Below are positions 1 to 9,828 of a stretch of DNA of 60,958 nucleotides, one piece after another. The translations under genes were made by a program, and so were the position numbers. Where the stretch lies: assembly GCF_007989085.1 (NCBI RefSeq), contig NZ_BJVJ01000038.1, forward strand, positions 1 through 60,958, written 5' to 3'. Within the stretch, counting starts at the first letter, position 1. Each line of letters starts with the position of its first letter. The DNA comes from Pseudonocardia sulfidoxydans NBRC 16205. Its GTDB lineage: Bacteria; Actinomycetota; Actinomycetes; Mycobacteriales; Pseudonocardiaceae. A model generated the notes under the pieces. The model saw nothing but the letters and a program-made list of their open reading frames with translations. It was not told the origin of the DNA and made no database searches.

Positions 1-23
1 ATAGCGACTATCGCCACTCACAG
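1..23. terminator. Right half of a 44-bp palindrome cut by the window edge
   Basis: The first 23 bases equal the last 23 bases of the perfect 44-bp palindrome at 45491-45534. The sequence lies three bases past the acyl-CoA dehydrogenase stop codon, the same gene-end position as the two complete copies. A bidirectional stem-loop terminator is the simplest reading. The left arm is outside the window, so completeness is assumed. Confidence 0.6.
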
Positions 24-26
24 GCT

Positions 27-1262
27 TCACGTGAGTCCGGACGCGGCCAGCGGGTCGTAGCCCGGAGCGGCGAGCATCGCCTGCAGCTGCCGGCGACGCA
101 CACCGACGTTGCTGCCCTCGATCACCGGGTAGGCCAGCGCCTCATGCAGCCGGCGCAGCAGCGGGAACGCCGTGTCGTAGGCGGTGACGCCGACGACCTG
201 CACCAGGTCGTTGATCACCGACACAGCCGTCTCCGAGCCGAACACCTTGGCGTGCAACGCGAGCTCCGGCCCGGCCGGATCGCCGGACAGCGCGGCGTCG
301 AGCGCCCGCCACGACAGCAGCCGGACCGCCTCGATGCGGCCCTTCGCGTCGGCGAGCAGATCGGCGACGGCCTGGTACTCGATGATCGGGACGGCGCCGC
401 CGCGGGTCTGCGTCGTCGCGAACCGGTGCGCGACCGCGAACGCCTCCCGCATCGCCGCCGTCGCGAACGCGCCGATCGACGCCCCGCTGGCGACGAACGC
501 GTTGCGCGTCAACGCCGCCCCCTGCCCCTCCTGGCCGAGCAGGTTGGCCCGCGGAACACGGACGCCGTGCAGCCGGACCCGCGCGGTCATGCACCCGGCG
601 AGGCCGGGCAGGTCCAGGTACTCCTCGACCTCGACGTGCCCGGCCAGGTGCTCGCGCTCGGCGACCAGCAGCGAGATGCCGCCGGGTGTGCGGCACACGA
701 TCGTCATGAGGTCCGGGCCGTCGCCGTCCCAGCCGGGCAGGTGCGACGCCCACTGCTTGCGGCCGTCGACGACGAAATGGTCGCCGTCGGGGACCGCGAC
801 CGTCAGCGTGCCCCCGGCCGGGGGCGGGGCGTCGAAGTTGGCGCTGCCGTCGGGCTCGGAGAAGGCCATCGCCGCGACGGGCGCCCCGGAGTCGGCGAGG
901 AACGGCGCGACGAACCGCTCGATCTGCTCGGGCGTGCCCACCTCGTAGACGGGGGCGAGCGCGATCAGCGGACCGGCCATGGAGATGACGAAGTCGGGGC
1001 TCTTCGCGGCCCACTCCTCGACGAGGATCGCGGCGTCCACGCCGTCGCCCGCGGCGCCGCCGAACGGCGCCGGGATCAGGCCCTTCAGGAACCCCGCGGC
1101 GACGGCCTTCTCGAACACCGGGCGCGCGAGCAGCGACCGGCGCAGGGGGTCGGGCTCCGCGCGCACGGCGTCGGCGAGCGGGCCCAGGTGCTCCTCGGCG
1201 AACTGGCGCGCGGCCTTCGTGAGCTGCTGCTGGGCGGGGGACAGGGTGAAGGAGACGGCCAC
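27..1262 (-). CDS. Acyl-CoA dehydrogenase family protein
   Basis: This 411-residue flavoprotein would oxidise an acyl-CoA thioester to the 2,3-enoyl-CoA, passing electrons to FAD and then ETF. The length is typical. The N-terminal helical part (LSPAQQQLTKAARQFAEEHL) leads into a beta domain with AMAFSEPDGS, matching the FAD-binding AFSEP motif. Near the C terminus, YPVIEGSN carries a glutamate where the family's catalytic base sits. The GTG start at 1262 is preceded by GGGAG; reading further upstream is antisense to the AraC gene. The AraC-type regulator upstream on the same strand (107-bp gap) is the likely local controller. The acyl substrate cannot be told from sequence. Confidence 0.9.
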   Translation of the reverse strand: MAVSFTLSPAQQQLTKAARQFAEEHLGPLADAVRAEPDPLRRSLLARPVFEKAVAAGFLKGLIPAPFGGAAGDGVDAAILVEEWAAKSPDFVISMAGPLIALAPVYEVGTPEQIERFVAPFLADSGAPVAAMAFSEPDGSANFDAPPPAGGTLTVAVPDGDHFVVDGRKQWASHLPGWDGDGPDLMTIVCRTPGGISLLVAEREHLAGHVEVEEYLDLPGLAGCMTARVRLHGVRVPRANLLGQEGQGAALTRNAFVASGASIGAFATAAMREAFAVAHRFATTQTRGGAVPIIEYQAVADLLADAKGRIEAVRLLSWRALDAALSGDPAGPELALHAKVFGSETAVSVINDLVQVVGVTAYDTAFPLLRRLHEALAYPVIEGSNVGVRRRQLQAMLAAPGYDPLAASGLT

Positions 1263-1369
1263 GGGTGCTCCCTTGCATCGGCGTGGGGACCACTGTCCGG
1301 CGGTGCTCGCGCGCGCGTCCCGGCCGGGCGTGCGCCACCACTGTGCAGAACGTGCGGCCTCGTCGGGAG

Positions 1370-2311
1370 TCAGCGGCGGCGCAGCTCGCGCGGCGCGATG
1401 CCGTACTCGCGGCGGAAGGCGCGGCTGAACGCCGACGGGTCGAGGTAGCCGTAGCGGGCGGCGATCGCGGTGACCGTCGCGGTCTCGGCGGGGTCGCGCA
1501 GCGCACGGGCGCAGCGCTGCAGCCGCATGGTGCGCACGGCCGCGGCGAACGTCGTGTCGTGCTCGGCGAACGCCGCGTGCAGCGTGCGCGGCGACACGGC
1601 GAACCGGCGCGCCACCGACGCGACCGACAGCCCGGGGTCGGCGAGGTTCGCCGCGACGTGGCGCAGCACGGCGGCCCGCAGCACGTCGTGGCCCGGTTCC
1701 TCGCCCGGGGCGCCGAGGAACGCGGCCACGGCCGCCGCGAAGGACCGTTCCAGATCGTCGAGCGCCCCCGAACCGGGCGCGGCGACATGATCGTCCATGC
1801 GCCACAACGCCTGCACGAGCGTCGCGACGACGTGCCCGGTGCCCGAGCCACCGTCGACGGCGCGTCCCAGCAACGCCTGCCGTGGCCGCCCACCCAGGCC
1901 GCGGTGGGGGACGCGGAACGACAGCATCCGCCAGGGCTCGTCGAAGCGCAGGTGGTACGGCTCGGTGGTGTCCAGGACGACGAACTGGCCCGGCGCCACG
2001 ACCGCGTCCACGTCGTCGGACCCGACCCGGTGCCGGACGTGGCAGTGCCCGCTGACCTGCAGGTTGACGAAGACGTACTCGCCGTCCGAGCGGGCCACCT
2101 CGCGCGGGCCGTGCGCGGTGAGCTGCGGCTGGGAGTCGATGCGGGCCCGGTTGACCGTCCCCAGCTCGCGGGTCTCCACCCGCGCCGGGAAACCATGCGC
2201 GTCCGCGGCGGTGCGGGTCGGGGTCAGCGGCACGAACGCACGGCAGATGACGTCGTGCCACACCGCGAACTGCTCCGCGGGCGGTCGCCGCGCGATGTCC
2301 CAGACCGGCAT
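1370..2311 (-). CDS. AraC family transcriptional regulator
   Basis: A 313-residue one-component regulator. The N-terminal part resembles the AraC-binding-like sensor domain (FAVWHDVICRAFVPLTPT near the start, YVFVNLQVSGHC around residue 95). The last ~100 residues form the two helix-turn-helix AraC DNA-binding domain, with LSVASVARRFAVSPRTLH as the first HTH and the usual GYLDPSAFSRAFRREYG signature in the second. The ATG at 2311 has GGGAGG just upstream; a longer reading would run into the tandem repeats at 2348-2427. It lies upstream of the acyl-CoA dehydrogenase on the same strand and probably regulates it, which is inference. Confidence 0.88.
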   Translation of the reverse strand: MPVWDIARRPPAEQFAVWHDVICRAFVPLTPTRTAADAHGFPARVETRELGTVNRARIDSQPQLTAHGPREVARSDGEYVFVNLQVSGHCHVRHRVGSDDVDAVVAPGQFVVLDTTEPYHLRFDEPWRMLSFRVPHRGLGGRPRQALLGRAVDGGSGTGHVVATLVQALWRMDDHVAAPGSGALDDLERSFAAAVAAFLGAPGEEPGHDVLRAAVLRHVAANLADPGLSVASVARRFAVSPRTLHAAFAEHDTTFAAAVRTMRLQRCARALRDPAETATVTAIAARYGYLDPSAFSRAFRREYGIAPRELRRR

Positions 2312-2347
2312 GTCACCTCCCGGGGTGCCGCGTCGAGGATGCTCCAC

Positions 2348-2427
2348 GGCAGTGCACCGGACAAGGCAGTGCACCGGACAAGGCAGTGGACAAGGCAGCG
2401 CACCGGACAAGGCAGCGCACCGGACGA
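2348..2427. repeat. 17-bp tandem repeat (five copies, one shortened)
   Basis: Unit GGCAGYGCACCGGACAA at 2348-2364, 2365-2381, a 12-bp shortened copy at 2382-2393, then 2394-2410 and 2411-2427. The first two full copies carry GGCAGT and the last two GGCAGC, so the array has diverged in blocks. It fills the gap between the AraC start and the end of the winged-helix gene. Confidence 0.9.
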
Positions 2428-2431
2428 GCGG

Positions 2432-3625
2432 TCAGCCCGACGCCAGCTCCTTCTCCAGCGGCGTGCGGAAGCGCGGCACCACCCGCGTGCCGTCGACGTG
2501 CGCCGCGACGCGGTGGGCCGCGGCGTCGACCGCGGCGGCGGCCTCCGTGCCCACGTCCTCCAGCAGCCGGACGACGACCTCGCCGCCGTCGCGCTGCGCC
2601 CACCCGCCGACGACGCGACCCTCCCACCACACTGTCGGCCCGATGTTGCCGGTCCGGTCGAACAGCAGGTCGCGGTGCGCGCCGAGGAACCAGTCGCGCG
2701 ACTGCCAGCCCATGGGTGTGGGGTCGAGCGCGGGGAGCAGCACCGCCTCGGCCGGCGGCTCGGCCTCGGGAACGGGGTCGTCGGCGAGCCGGATGCCGGG
2801 GGTGGCGCCGAGGTCGACGTCGACGACGTCGAGCGCCGCGAGCGCCCGGGTGGTCTCTCGCGCGGTCCAGCCGGTGAACCAGCGCAGGTCCGACACCGGG
2901 GCGGGTCCGAACACCGTGAGCCACCGGGCGGCGAGCCCGGCCTGCGCGGCCTCGACCGACGGCGCGGCGAGGGGGTCGCCCAGCCACGTCGCGGCCGGTG
3001 ACCAGCGGTACTGCGTCGACGTCCACGACCCGCGCGGCCTGCCGCGGACGATGTGCCCGTCGACGGCCAGCTGCAGCAGCACCCGGGCGGTCGCGTTCTG
3101 CCCCGTGGCCGCGATCCGGGTGCGCAGCCGCGGGACGTCGGTGGCGAGCTCGGCGGCGAACGCCTCGCCACGGGTGTGCAGCGCGGCCAGCGTCTCGGCC
3201 TCGACCTCGGCCAGCCACGCCGCGGCATCGGGGATCCCGGACCCGTCGAGGTGCCCGACCAGCCGCCTGCGCTGCGTCGCGGCGACGGTGTGCGCGCAGC
3301 CGTGCTGCACGAGCGCCGCCGTGTCGCGGTCGAGGACCCACACCGTGCGCCGCATCCCGAGCATCCGCACGAGCGAGCGCTTCGTGTAGAGGGCGTCCTC
3401 GACGTCGGCGACGACCGCGCCGTCGGTGCGCGCCAGGGCGGACAGGTGCACCGTCGCCGGGTCGGTCGCGTGCAGGCCGAGGACCGCCGACGCCGCCTCG
3501 ACGACACCGGCAGGGTCGCCCGATGCGCGGGTCGCGGTCGGCTCGCGCGACGCGCGGGTCGCGGCCGAGAGCCGGTGCCGGGCGACGAGCCGCGCCCGGC
3601 GCGCGGCGACCGTGATCCGTTCCAC
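2432..3625 (-). CDS. Winged helix DNA-binding domain protein (HTH_42 / YcaQ-like family)
   Basis: About 397 residues resembling the crosslink-repair-associated winged-helix family (pfam HTH_42, E. coli YcaQ type). Support: the N-terminal ARRARLVARHRL helix, LGLHATDPATVHLSALAR (family LGLQAQ-like segment), and the C-terminal YRWSPAATWLG, PVSDLRWFTGW and GPTVWWEGRVVGGWAQR blocks. E. coli YcaQ is a DNA glycosylase for crosslinks; whether this distant member shares that activity is unknown. The GTG at 3625 lacks a strong Shine-Dalgarno; an in-frame GTG at about 3649 is an alternative. The gene is divergent from the LAL regulator at 3738. Confidence 0.8.
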   Translation of the reverse strand: MERITVAARRARLVARHRLSAATRASREPTATRASGDPAGVVEAASAVLGLHATDPATVHLSALARTDGAVVADVEDALYTKRSLVRMLGMRRTVWVLDRDTAALVQHGCAHTVAATQRRRLVGHLDGSGIPDAAAWLAEVEAETLAALHTRGEAFAAELATDVPRLRTRIAATGQNATARVLLQLAVDGHIVRGRPRGSWTSTQYRWSPAATWLGDPLAAPSVEAAQAGLAARWLTVFGPAPVSDLRWFTGWTARETTRALAALDVVDVDLGATPGIRLADDPVPEAEPPAEAVLLPALDPTPMGWQSRDWFLGAHRDLLFDRTGNIGPTVWWEGRVVGGWAQRDGGEVVVRLLEDVGTEAAAAVDAAAHRVAAHVDGTRVVPRFRTPLEKELASG

Positions 3626-3737
3626 GGGCGACAGTCCATCACGACCCACCGACGGTCCCGCCCGATCACCCCGATCAGCCACGATGACGTCCGTACGGCC
3701 GTGTCCGACGCGACGTTCGTCTCCTACAGTCCGATTC

Positions 3738-6299
3738 GTGCAGCTGCTGGAACGCGAGCACCACCTGGGCGTGCTCGGTGACGGCGCCCGGCGTGCCGCC
3801 ACCGGCGCGGGCTCGGTCGTCCTCGTCGCCGGCGAGGCGGGGATCGGCAAGACCGTCCTGCTGCGGGCGTTCGCCGAACAGGCGCGCGAGCAGCTGCAGC
3901 CGTTGTGGGGCATGTGCGACTCGCTGAGCACCCCGCGCCCCCTCGGGCCGCTGCGCGACGTCGCCCACGACCTCGGCGACCCGGTGCCCGACCTGCTCCG
4001 CGGTGCCGCCGCGCCGCACGAGGTCTTCACCGCCGTCCTCGACGCGCTGCGCGGCCGGCCGCGGATGCTCGTCGTCGAGGACGTGCACTGGGGTGACGAG
4101 GCGACACTCGACCTCGTCCGGTTCCTGGGCAGGCGGATCGCGGGGCTGCCGCTGCTGCTGGTGCTGTCCTACCGCGACGCGCTCGGCGTCGACCACCCGC
4201 TGAGCCCGGTCGTCGGCGACCTCGTCAGCACCCCCGACGCGCGGCGGCTGCAGCTGACCCCGCTGAGCCGCAACGCCGTCGCCGAGCTGTTCGCCGGCTC
4301 CGGCGCCGACCCGGCGGACGTCCACCACCGCACGGCGGGCAACCCGTTCTTCGTCAGCCAGATCCTCGCCCAGCCCGACTCCCCGCTGCCCGCGAGCGTG
4401 CGCGACGCGGTACTGGCCCGTGTCGCGTCGCTGGACGCGGGGGCCCGGCAGTGCCTGGAACTGCTGTCGTGCACGCCCGAGCCGGTGACGCGGGAGCTGC
4501 TCGGCGCGCTCGCGGTGCCGACGGCGACGGTGGGGGTGCTGGCTGCGACCGGCCTGGTCGACCGGCACGGCGACGGCGTCGCGTTCCGGCACGAGATCGC
4601 CCGGTCCGCGGTGCTGGAGGCGATCGCACCCGGCAGCGAGGCAGCCCTGCACGCGGTGATGATCGAGGCGCTGGAGGCTGTCGGCGGCGACCCGAGCGTG
4701 CTGGCCCACCACGCCGCGGCCGCGGGCGACGCCGAGCGGGTGCTGACGTATGCGCCGGTCGCGGGCGAGGACGCCTCGCGTGCCGGAGCGCACCGGGAGG
4801 CCGTCGCCTTCTTCGAGACGGCGCTGCGCCACGTCGCGGGTGCGCCGCGGGAGACCGCCGTCCGGGCGTGGCTGCTGGAGGCCATGGCGCTCGACCTCTA
4901 CCTCTCCGATCGGCTACGGGACGCCATCACCGCCCGGGAGCAGGCGATCGAGCTGCGGGCCGCGGCAGGCAACACCGACGCAGTCGGTGCCGGGCACACC
5001 GCGCTGGCCGGCTTCTTCTGGGGCGCGGCCGACCGCGCCTCCGCCGAGCACCACGCCGACGCCGCGGTTGAGATCCTGGCGGCCGGCGACAACCGTCGCG
5101 CGCTGGGGTTCGCGTTGTGCAAGCAGGGTTTCCTCGCCGCCTGGCGCGGTGACGCCGGGGCGGTCGCACGCGCGGGGGAGCAGGTCGACGTGATCGCCGC
5201 GGAGCTGGGCGACGACGTGGTCCTGCGCAGCACGGCGTCGATCGGCACCGCGGTGACCCGGCTGCTGCAGGGCGACGTGAGCGGGCGCGCCGACCTCGTC
5301 GCGGCGATGCAGGTCGGCATGCGCCACCGCCTCGACGACCTGACGACGACGCCGATGGCGAACCTGTGCCACTACGACGTCGACCACGGGCGGCTGGCCG
5401 AGGCGGAGGTCTCGGTGGCCGACGGGCTGCGGATCAGCGAGGAGCGTGACGCCCCGATCTGCGTGGCCTACCTCAACGCGGTCCGGGCCCGGCTGAGGCT
5501 GCTGCAGGGCCGCTGGGCCGAGGCCGAGGACGACTCCCGCATCGCGCTCGCCGCGACCGACATCAGGCTGGGCTGGCTGTGGCCCAACCTCGTGCTCGGG
5601 CTGCTGGCCGCCCGCCGGGAGGCGCCGCCGCGCAACCCACACCTCGACGAGATGTGGCGGATCGCGAACCTGGTCGCCAGCCCCGGCATGGTCGCGGCCG
5701 CCGCGGAGGCGCTCGCGGAGAACGCGTGGATCACCCGAACCCCCGACCCGCGCCTCGACGGTCCCTTGGTCGTGGACCTGTACTGCCGCGACTACGCCGG
5801 CCGCGACGTCGTCGTCGCGCCGCTGAGCCGGTGGTTGCGCAGGCTGGCCGCCGCGGGTGTGCAGGAGAGCGCGGCGCCCGACCCCGGCCCGCTGCAGGCA
5901 CCCGACGACCAGCCCTACGCGCAGGCGGTCGCCCTGTGGGACAGCGGGTCCACCGACGACCTGCTCGACGCCCTGCGCCGCCTCGACGCCCTCGACGCCC
6001 GTGCGGTCGCCGCGCTCGTGCGTTCCCGGCTGCGGGAGTCCGGGGTCAACGCGGTCCCGCGTGGCAGCTCGTCGACGACGCGGGCCAACCCGGCCGGTCT
6101 CACCGCGCGTCAGCTCGACGTGCTGACCCTGCTCGTCGACGGGCTGACCAACGCCGACATCGCCGCGCGGCTCGTGATCTCACCGAAGACCGCCGACCAC
6201 CACGTGACGGCGATCCTCGCGAAGCTCGGGGTGCACTCGCGCAGCGAGGCCGCCGCGATCGGGCGCCGGCTCGGCGTCGTCGGAACCGCGCCGGCCTGA
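3738..6299 (+). CDS. LuxR family ATP-binding transcriptional regulator (LAL type)
   Basis: An 853-residue large ATP-binding regulator of the LuxR family. A P-loop (GEAGIGKT, residues 32-39) opens an AAA/STAND ATPase module, with VVEDVHWGDE as Walker B about 80 residues later. A long helical TPR-like middle follows. The C terminus is a LuxR helix-turn-helix (LTARQLDVLTLLVDGLTNAD, then SPKTADHHVTAILAKLGV). Such proteins bind DNA after ligand-driven, ATP-dependent oligomerisation. The GTG at 3738 is chosen because the protein then begins with the family's conserved LLERE/L start. It has no obvious operon partner. Confidence 0.92.
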   Translation: MQLLEREHHLGVLGDGARRAATGAGSVVLVAGEAGIGKTVLLRAFAEQAREQLQPLWGMCDSLSTPRPLGPLRDVAHDLGDPVPDLLRGAAAPHEVFTAVLDALRGRPRMLVVEDVHWGDEATLDLVRFLGRRIAGLPLLLVLSYRDALGVDHPLSPVVGDLVSTPDARRLQLTPLSRNAVAELFAGSGADPADVHHRTAGNPFFVSQILAQPDSPLPASVRDAVLARVASLDAGARQCLELLSCTPEPVTRELLGALAVPTATVGVLAATGLVDRHGDGVAFRHEIARSAVLEAIAPGSEAALHAVMIEALEAVGGDPSVLAHHAAAAGDAERVLTYAPVAGEDASRAGAHREAVAFFETALRHVAGAPRETAVRAWLLEAMALDLYLSDRLRDAITAREQAIELRAAAGNTDAVGAGHTALAGFFWGAADRASAEHHADAAVEILAAGDNRRALGFALCKQGFLAAWRGDAGAVARAGEQVDVIAAELGDDVVLRSTASIGTAVTRLLQGDVSGRADLVAAMQVGMRHRLDDLTTTPMANLCHYDVDHGRLAEAEVSVADGLRISEERDAPICVAYLNAVRARLRLLQGRWAEAEDDSRIALAATDIRLGWLWPNLVLGLLAARREAPPRNPHLDEMWRIANLVASPGMVAAAAEALAENAWITRTPDPRLDGPLVVDLYCRDYAGRDVVVAPLSRWLRRLAAAGVQESAAPDPGPLQAPDDQPYAQAVALWDSGSTDDLLDALRRLDALDARAVAALVRSRLRESGVNAVPRGSSSTTRANPAGLTARQLDVLTLLVDGLTNADIAARLVISPKTADHHVTAILAKLGVHSRSEAAAIGRRLGVVGTAPA

Positions 6300-6301
6300 G
6301 C

Positions 6302-7261
6302 TCAGCTCCAGGCGCGCGCCGAGCGGGCCGCCCAGTACTGCTCGGGCGGCTGGGCGAGGTCGGAGAGCTCCTCGAGTACGGCGGTGTCGACGCCCCGCAG
6401 GTCGACGTTGGCCGCGGCCGCGTTGCTGCGGACCTGCGCAGCGTCGACACCGCCGGAGAGCACCCGCCACGCCCACGGCCGGGCCAGCGCCACCGCGATC
6501 GCGAGCCTGTCGAGGCCGACGCCGGCCTTCTCGGCGAGCGCCGCCGCCTTCTCCGCGACGGGCGAGCCGTCCTGACCGCCGGGGGCAAGCAGCCCGTTGG
6601 CCACCGGCTCCTTGACGATCACCCGCGCGCCCGCGGCCGCCGCCTCGGCCAGCGCCGGCCCGGCCGAGGGCTCCAGCACGTTCCACGTCGACTGGATCGA
6701 GGTGAACAGCAGCCGGCCGGTGACCCGGATCTCCAGGGCGCGCCGGATCGCGTCGGCCTGGCGGGGGCCCGACGTCGAGATGCCGACGCGGACGCCCTCG
6801 TCGCGCAGCGCCGCCAGTTGGGTGTGCATCGACGAGTCGGTCAGGATTCCGGTGTCGAGCGTCGCGGAGTGCACGTGGTAGACGTCGAACCGGTTGCCGA
6901 GGGTGGCGCGGGTGAGCGCCAGCTGCTCGGTGAACGCGGTGATCGAGTGGTCCTTGACCTCGTGGATGGCGGCGTCGGTGCGCCAGTCGCCGACGTAGCG
7001 GTACCCCCACTTCGACCCGACCTCGACCCGCGCGCCGGGGTGTGCGTCGAGCCAGCCCGCGAGGAACTCCTCGGCGCGCCCGTAGGAGCGGGCGACGTCG
7101 ACGTAGTCGACCCCGCAGGCCACAGCGGCGTCGAGGACCTCCCAGGTGCGCTCGCGCAGCGTCTCGACGCTGCGTTCGGTGCCGAGGTCACGCGCGCGGC
7201 CCGAGGTGATGTAGGCCGGTCGCGCGACGGCGGCCAGCCCGATGCCCAGCTTGGCGGTCAT
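6302..7261 (-). CDS. Aldo/keto reductase
   Basis: A 319-residue NAD(P)H-dependent oxidoreductase with a TIM-barrel fold. The catalytic tetrad is visible as D55 and Y60 (DVARSYGRAEEF), K84 (GSKWG) and H131 (YHVHSAT). The cofactor region includes GVRVGISTSGP. It resembles the L-fucose/D-threo-aldose dehydrogenase-like branch more than sterol-type AKRs; the substrate is unresolved. Its ATG overlaps the IclR stop by 4 bp (ATGA), so the two are translationally coupled. It ends two bases from the convergent LAL regulator. Confidence 0.88.
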   Translation of the reverse strand: MTAKLGIGLAAVARPAYITSGRARDLGTERSVETLRERTWEVLDAAVACGVDYVDVARSYGRAEEFLAGWLDAHPGARVEVGSKWGYRYVGDWRTDAAIHEVKDHSITAFTEQLALTRATLGNRFDVYHVHSATLDTGILTDSSMHTQLAALRDEGVRVGISTSGPRQADAIRRALEIRVTGRLLFTSIQSTWNVLEPSAGPALAEAAAAGARVIVKEPVANGLLAPGGQDGSPVAEKAAALAEKAGVGLDRLAIAVALARPWAWRVLSGGVDAAQVRSNAAAANVDLRGVDTAVLEELSDLAQPPEQYWAARSARAWS

Positions 7262-8052
7262 GCGCTCGCCGCCGGCCGCTCGGTGACCGCGGGCGGCCAG
7301 GACGCGGCGCCGAGCTCGCGGGAGATGCTGCGGGCGGTGGCGCGCAGGGCGTCGGCGGCGGCGGGGTCGAGCGGCCAGTCGGCCTGTGTCACGACGAGCC
7401 CGATCGCGCCCACGACGGCGCCGCTGTGGTCCCCGACCGGGGCGGCGACGCCGTACTCGCCGAGCACGGCCTCCTCGGCCTCGGTGGCGATGCCGGCGGC
7501 GCGGACGGCGGCCAGCTCGTCGCGCAGCCGCGCCGGATCGGTGATGGTCTCGCCGGTCATGCTGCGCAACGTATCCGTCTCGGGCAGGGCGGTGTCGTCG
7601 AAGGCCAGCAACGCCTTACCGAGCGCACACGCGTGGGCGGGGACGACGATACCGACCTCGTTCATCTGGCGACCGCCCCCCGGCCTGGGCTCGTGGGCGA
7701 CGACGATGACGTCGCGTTCGGGGAGGTCGCGGTCGACGCCGGCCAGGAGCACGGCGGTGCGCACGGCGACCCCGGTGCGGGCGGCGAGGTCCTCGGCCCA
7801 CGGCACCGAGCGCGACCGCAGTTCGAGGGTGTCGAGGTAGACGTTGCCCAGCCGCAGCGTGGCGGGGCCGAGCCGGTAGCGGCCGGAGTCGCGCTCCTGG
7901 GCGATCATCCCGTGGTCGAGCAGGGTGCGGACGATCCCGTGCACCGTCGACGGCGCGAGCTCGAGCTGGGTGGCGAGCTCGCCGAGGCCCATCCGTCGGG
8001 CGCCCTGCAGCGCGGTGAGGATGCGCACCGCGCGGTCGACGGACTGGATCAC
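7258..8052 (-). CDS. IclR family transcriptional regulator (GylR-like)
   Basis: A 264-residue regulator: an N-terminal winged helix-turn-helix (LGELATQLELAPSTVHGIVR, residues about 20-60) and a C-terminal IclR effector-binding domain containing VPAHACALGKALLAF and EEAVLGEYGVAAPV. GylR-type IclR proteins govern glycerol catabolism in actinobacteria. Its position divergent from a dihydroxyacetone kinase operon suggests a similar role here (inference). It is the first gene of a two-gene unit with the aldo/keto reductase. Confidence 0.9.
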   Translation of the reverse strand: MIQSVDRAVRILTALQGARRMGLGELATQLELAPSTVHGIVRTLLDHGMIAQERDSGRYRLGPATLRLGNVYLDTLELRSRSVPWAEDLAARTGVAVRTAVLLAGVDRDLPERDVIVVAHEPRPGGGRQMNEVGIVVPAHACALGKALLAFDDTALPETDTLRSMTGETITDPARLRDELAAVRAAGIATEAEEAVLGEYGVAAPVGDHSGAVVGAIGLVVTQADWPLDPAAADALRATARSISRELGAASWPPAVTERPAASA

Positions 8053-8124
8053 GCCGGCCTCCTGCCACGTCGTTGCGGTCGGGTCTTGCCCTGTTCCGCG
8101 GGCGAGCGTAGCTTCCGATGCGCG

Positions 8125-8139
8125 TTCGGCATAGTCGAA
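8125..8139. promoter_or_regulatory. Candidate IclR operator in the IclR/dhaK divergent gap
   Basis: The 148-bp gap between the IclR start (8052) and dhaK (8201) contains the short dyad TTCG-N7-CGAA (TTCGGCATAGTCGAA). IclR proteins bind short inverted repeats in such shared promoter regions. The arms are only 4 bp, so chance is possible. Confidence 0.35.
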
Positions 8140-8200
8140 ATGTGTTCAGGTCGCCTGCACGTGCCGCCAGACCACGGTCGCGCCCAACGGAGGGCCCACG

Positions 8201-9198
<998 letters not shown>

Positions 9199-9202
<4 letters not shown>

Positions 9203-9828
9203 GCGCGAGCATCGACCAGCTCACGGACTGGGTACGACGCTTCGCGGCGGCGGTGCACGAGCACCGCGACGAACTGACCCGGCTGGACTCCGCGATCGGC
9301 GACGCCGACCACGGCTCCAACCTCGACCGCGGCATGACGGCCGTCGTCGCCGCGCTCGACGCCGAGCCGCAGCCCAGCGCCGCGGCGCTGTTCAAGAAGG
9401 TCGGGATGACGCTGGTCAGCACCGTCGGCGGGGCGAGCGGACCGCTGTACGGGACGTTCTTCCTGCGCGTCGCGACCGCGTCGGGCGAGGTCACCGAGCT
9501 CGACGGGCCCGCGTTCGCCAAGGCCCTGCGTGCGGGGCTGGAGGGTGTCGTCGCCCGCGGGAAGGCCGAGGCCGGTGACAAGACGATGTTCGACGCGCTC
9601 GCCCCGGCCGTCGATGCGCTCGACGCCGCGCTGGCCGACGGGGACCCGCTGGGGGAGTCGCTGCGGGCCGCGGCGACCGCCGCCGCGTCGGGCAGGGACG
9701 CCACGATCCCGCTCGTCGCCCGCAAGGGCCGGGCCAGCTACCTCGGCGAGCGCAGTGCGGGACACCAGGATCCGGGTGCGACGTCGGTGACGCTGCTCGT
9801 CGTCGCCGCGGCCGAAGCGCTGGCGTGA
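9199..9828 (+). CDS. dhaL: Dihydroxyacetone kinase subunit DhaL
   Basis: A 209-residue ADP-binding subunit that moves phosphate from phospho-DhaM to dihydroxyacetone held by DhaK. The three Mg-ADP-ligating aspartates are D30, D35 and D37 ([13 protein letters not shown]). [12 protein letters not shown] and the C-terminal GHQDPGATS nucleotide-binding segments are present. The ATG at 9199 overlaps the dhaK stop, and the dhaL stop overlaps the next gene's GTG, so all three are translationally coupled. Confidence 0.96.
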
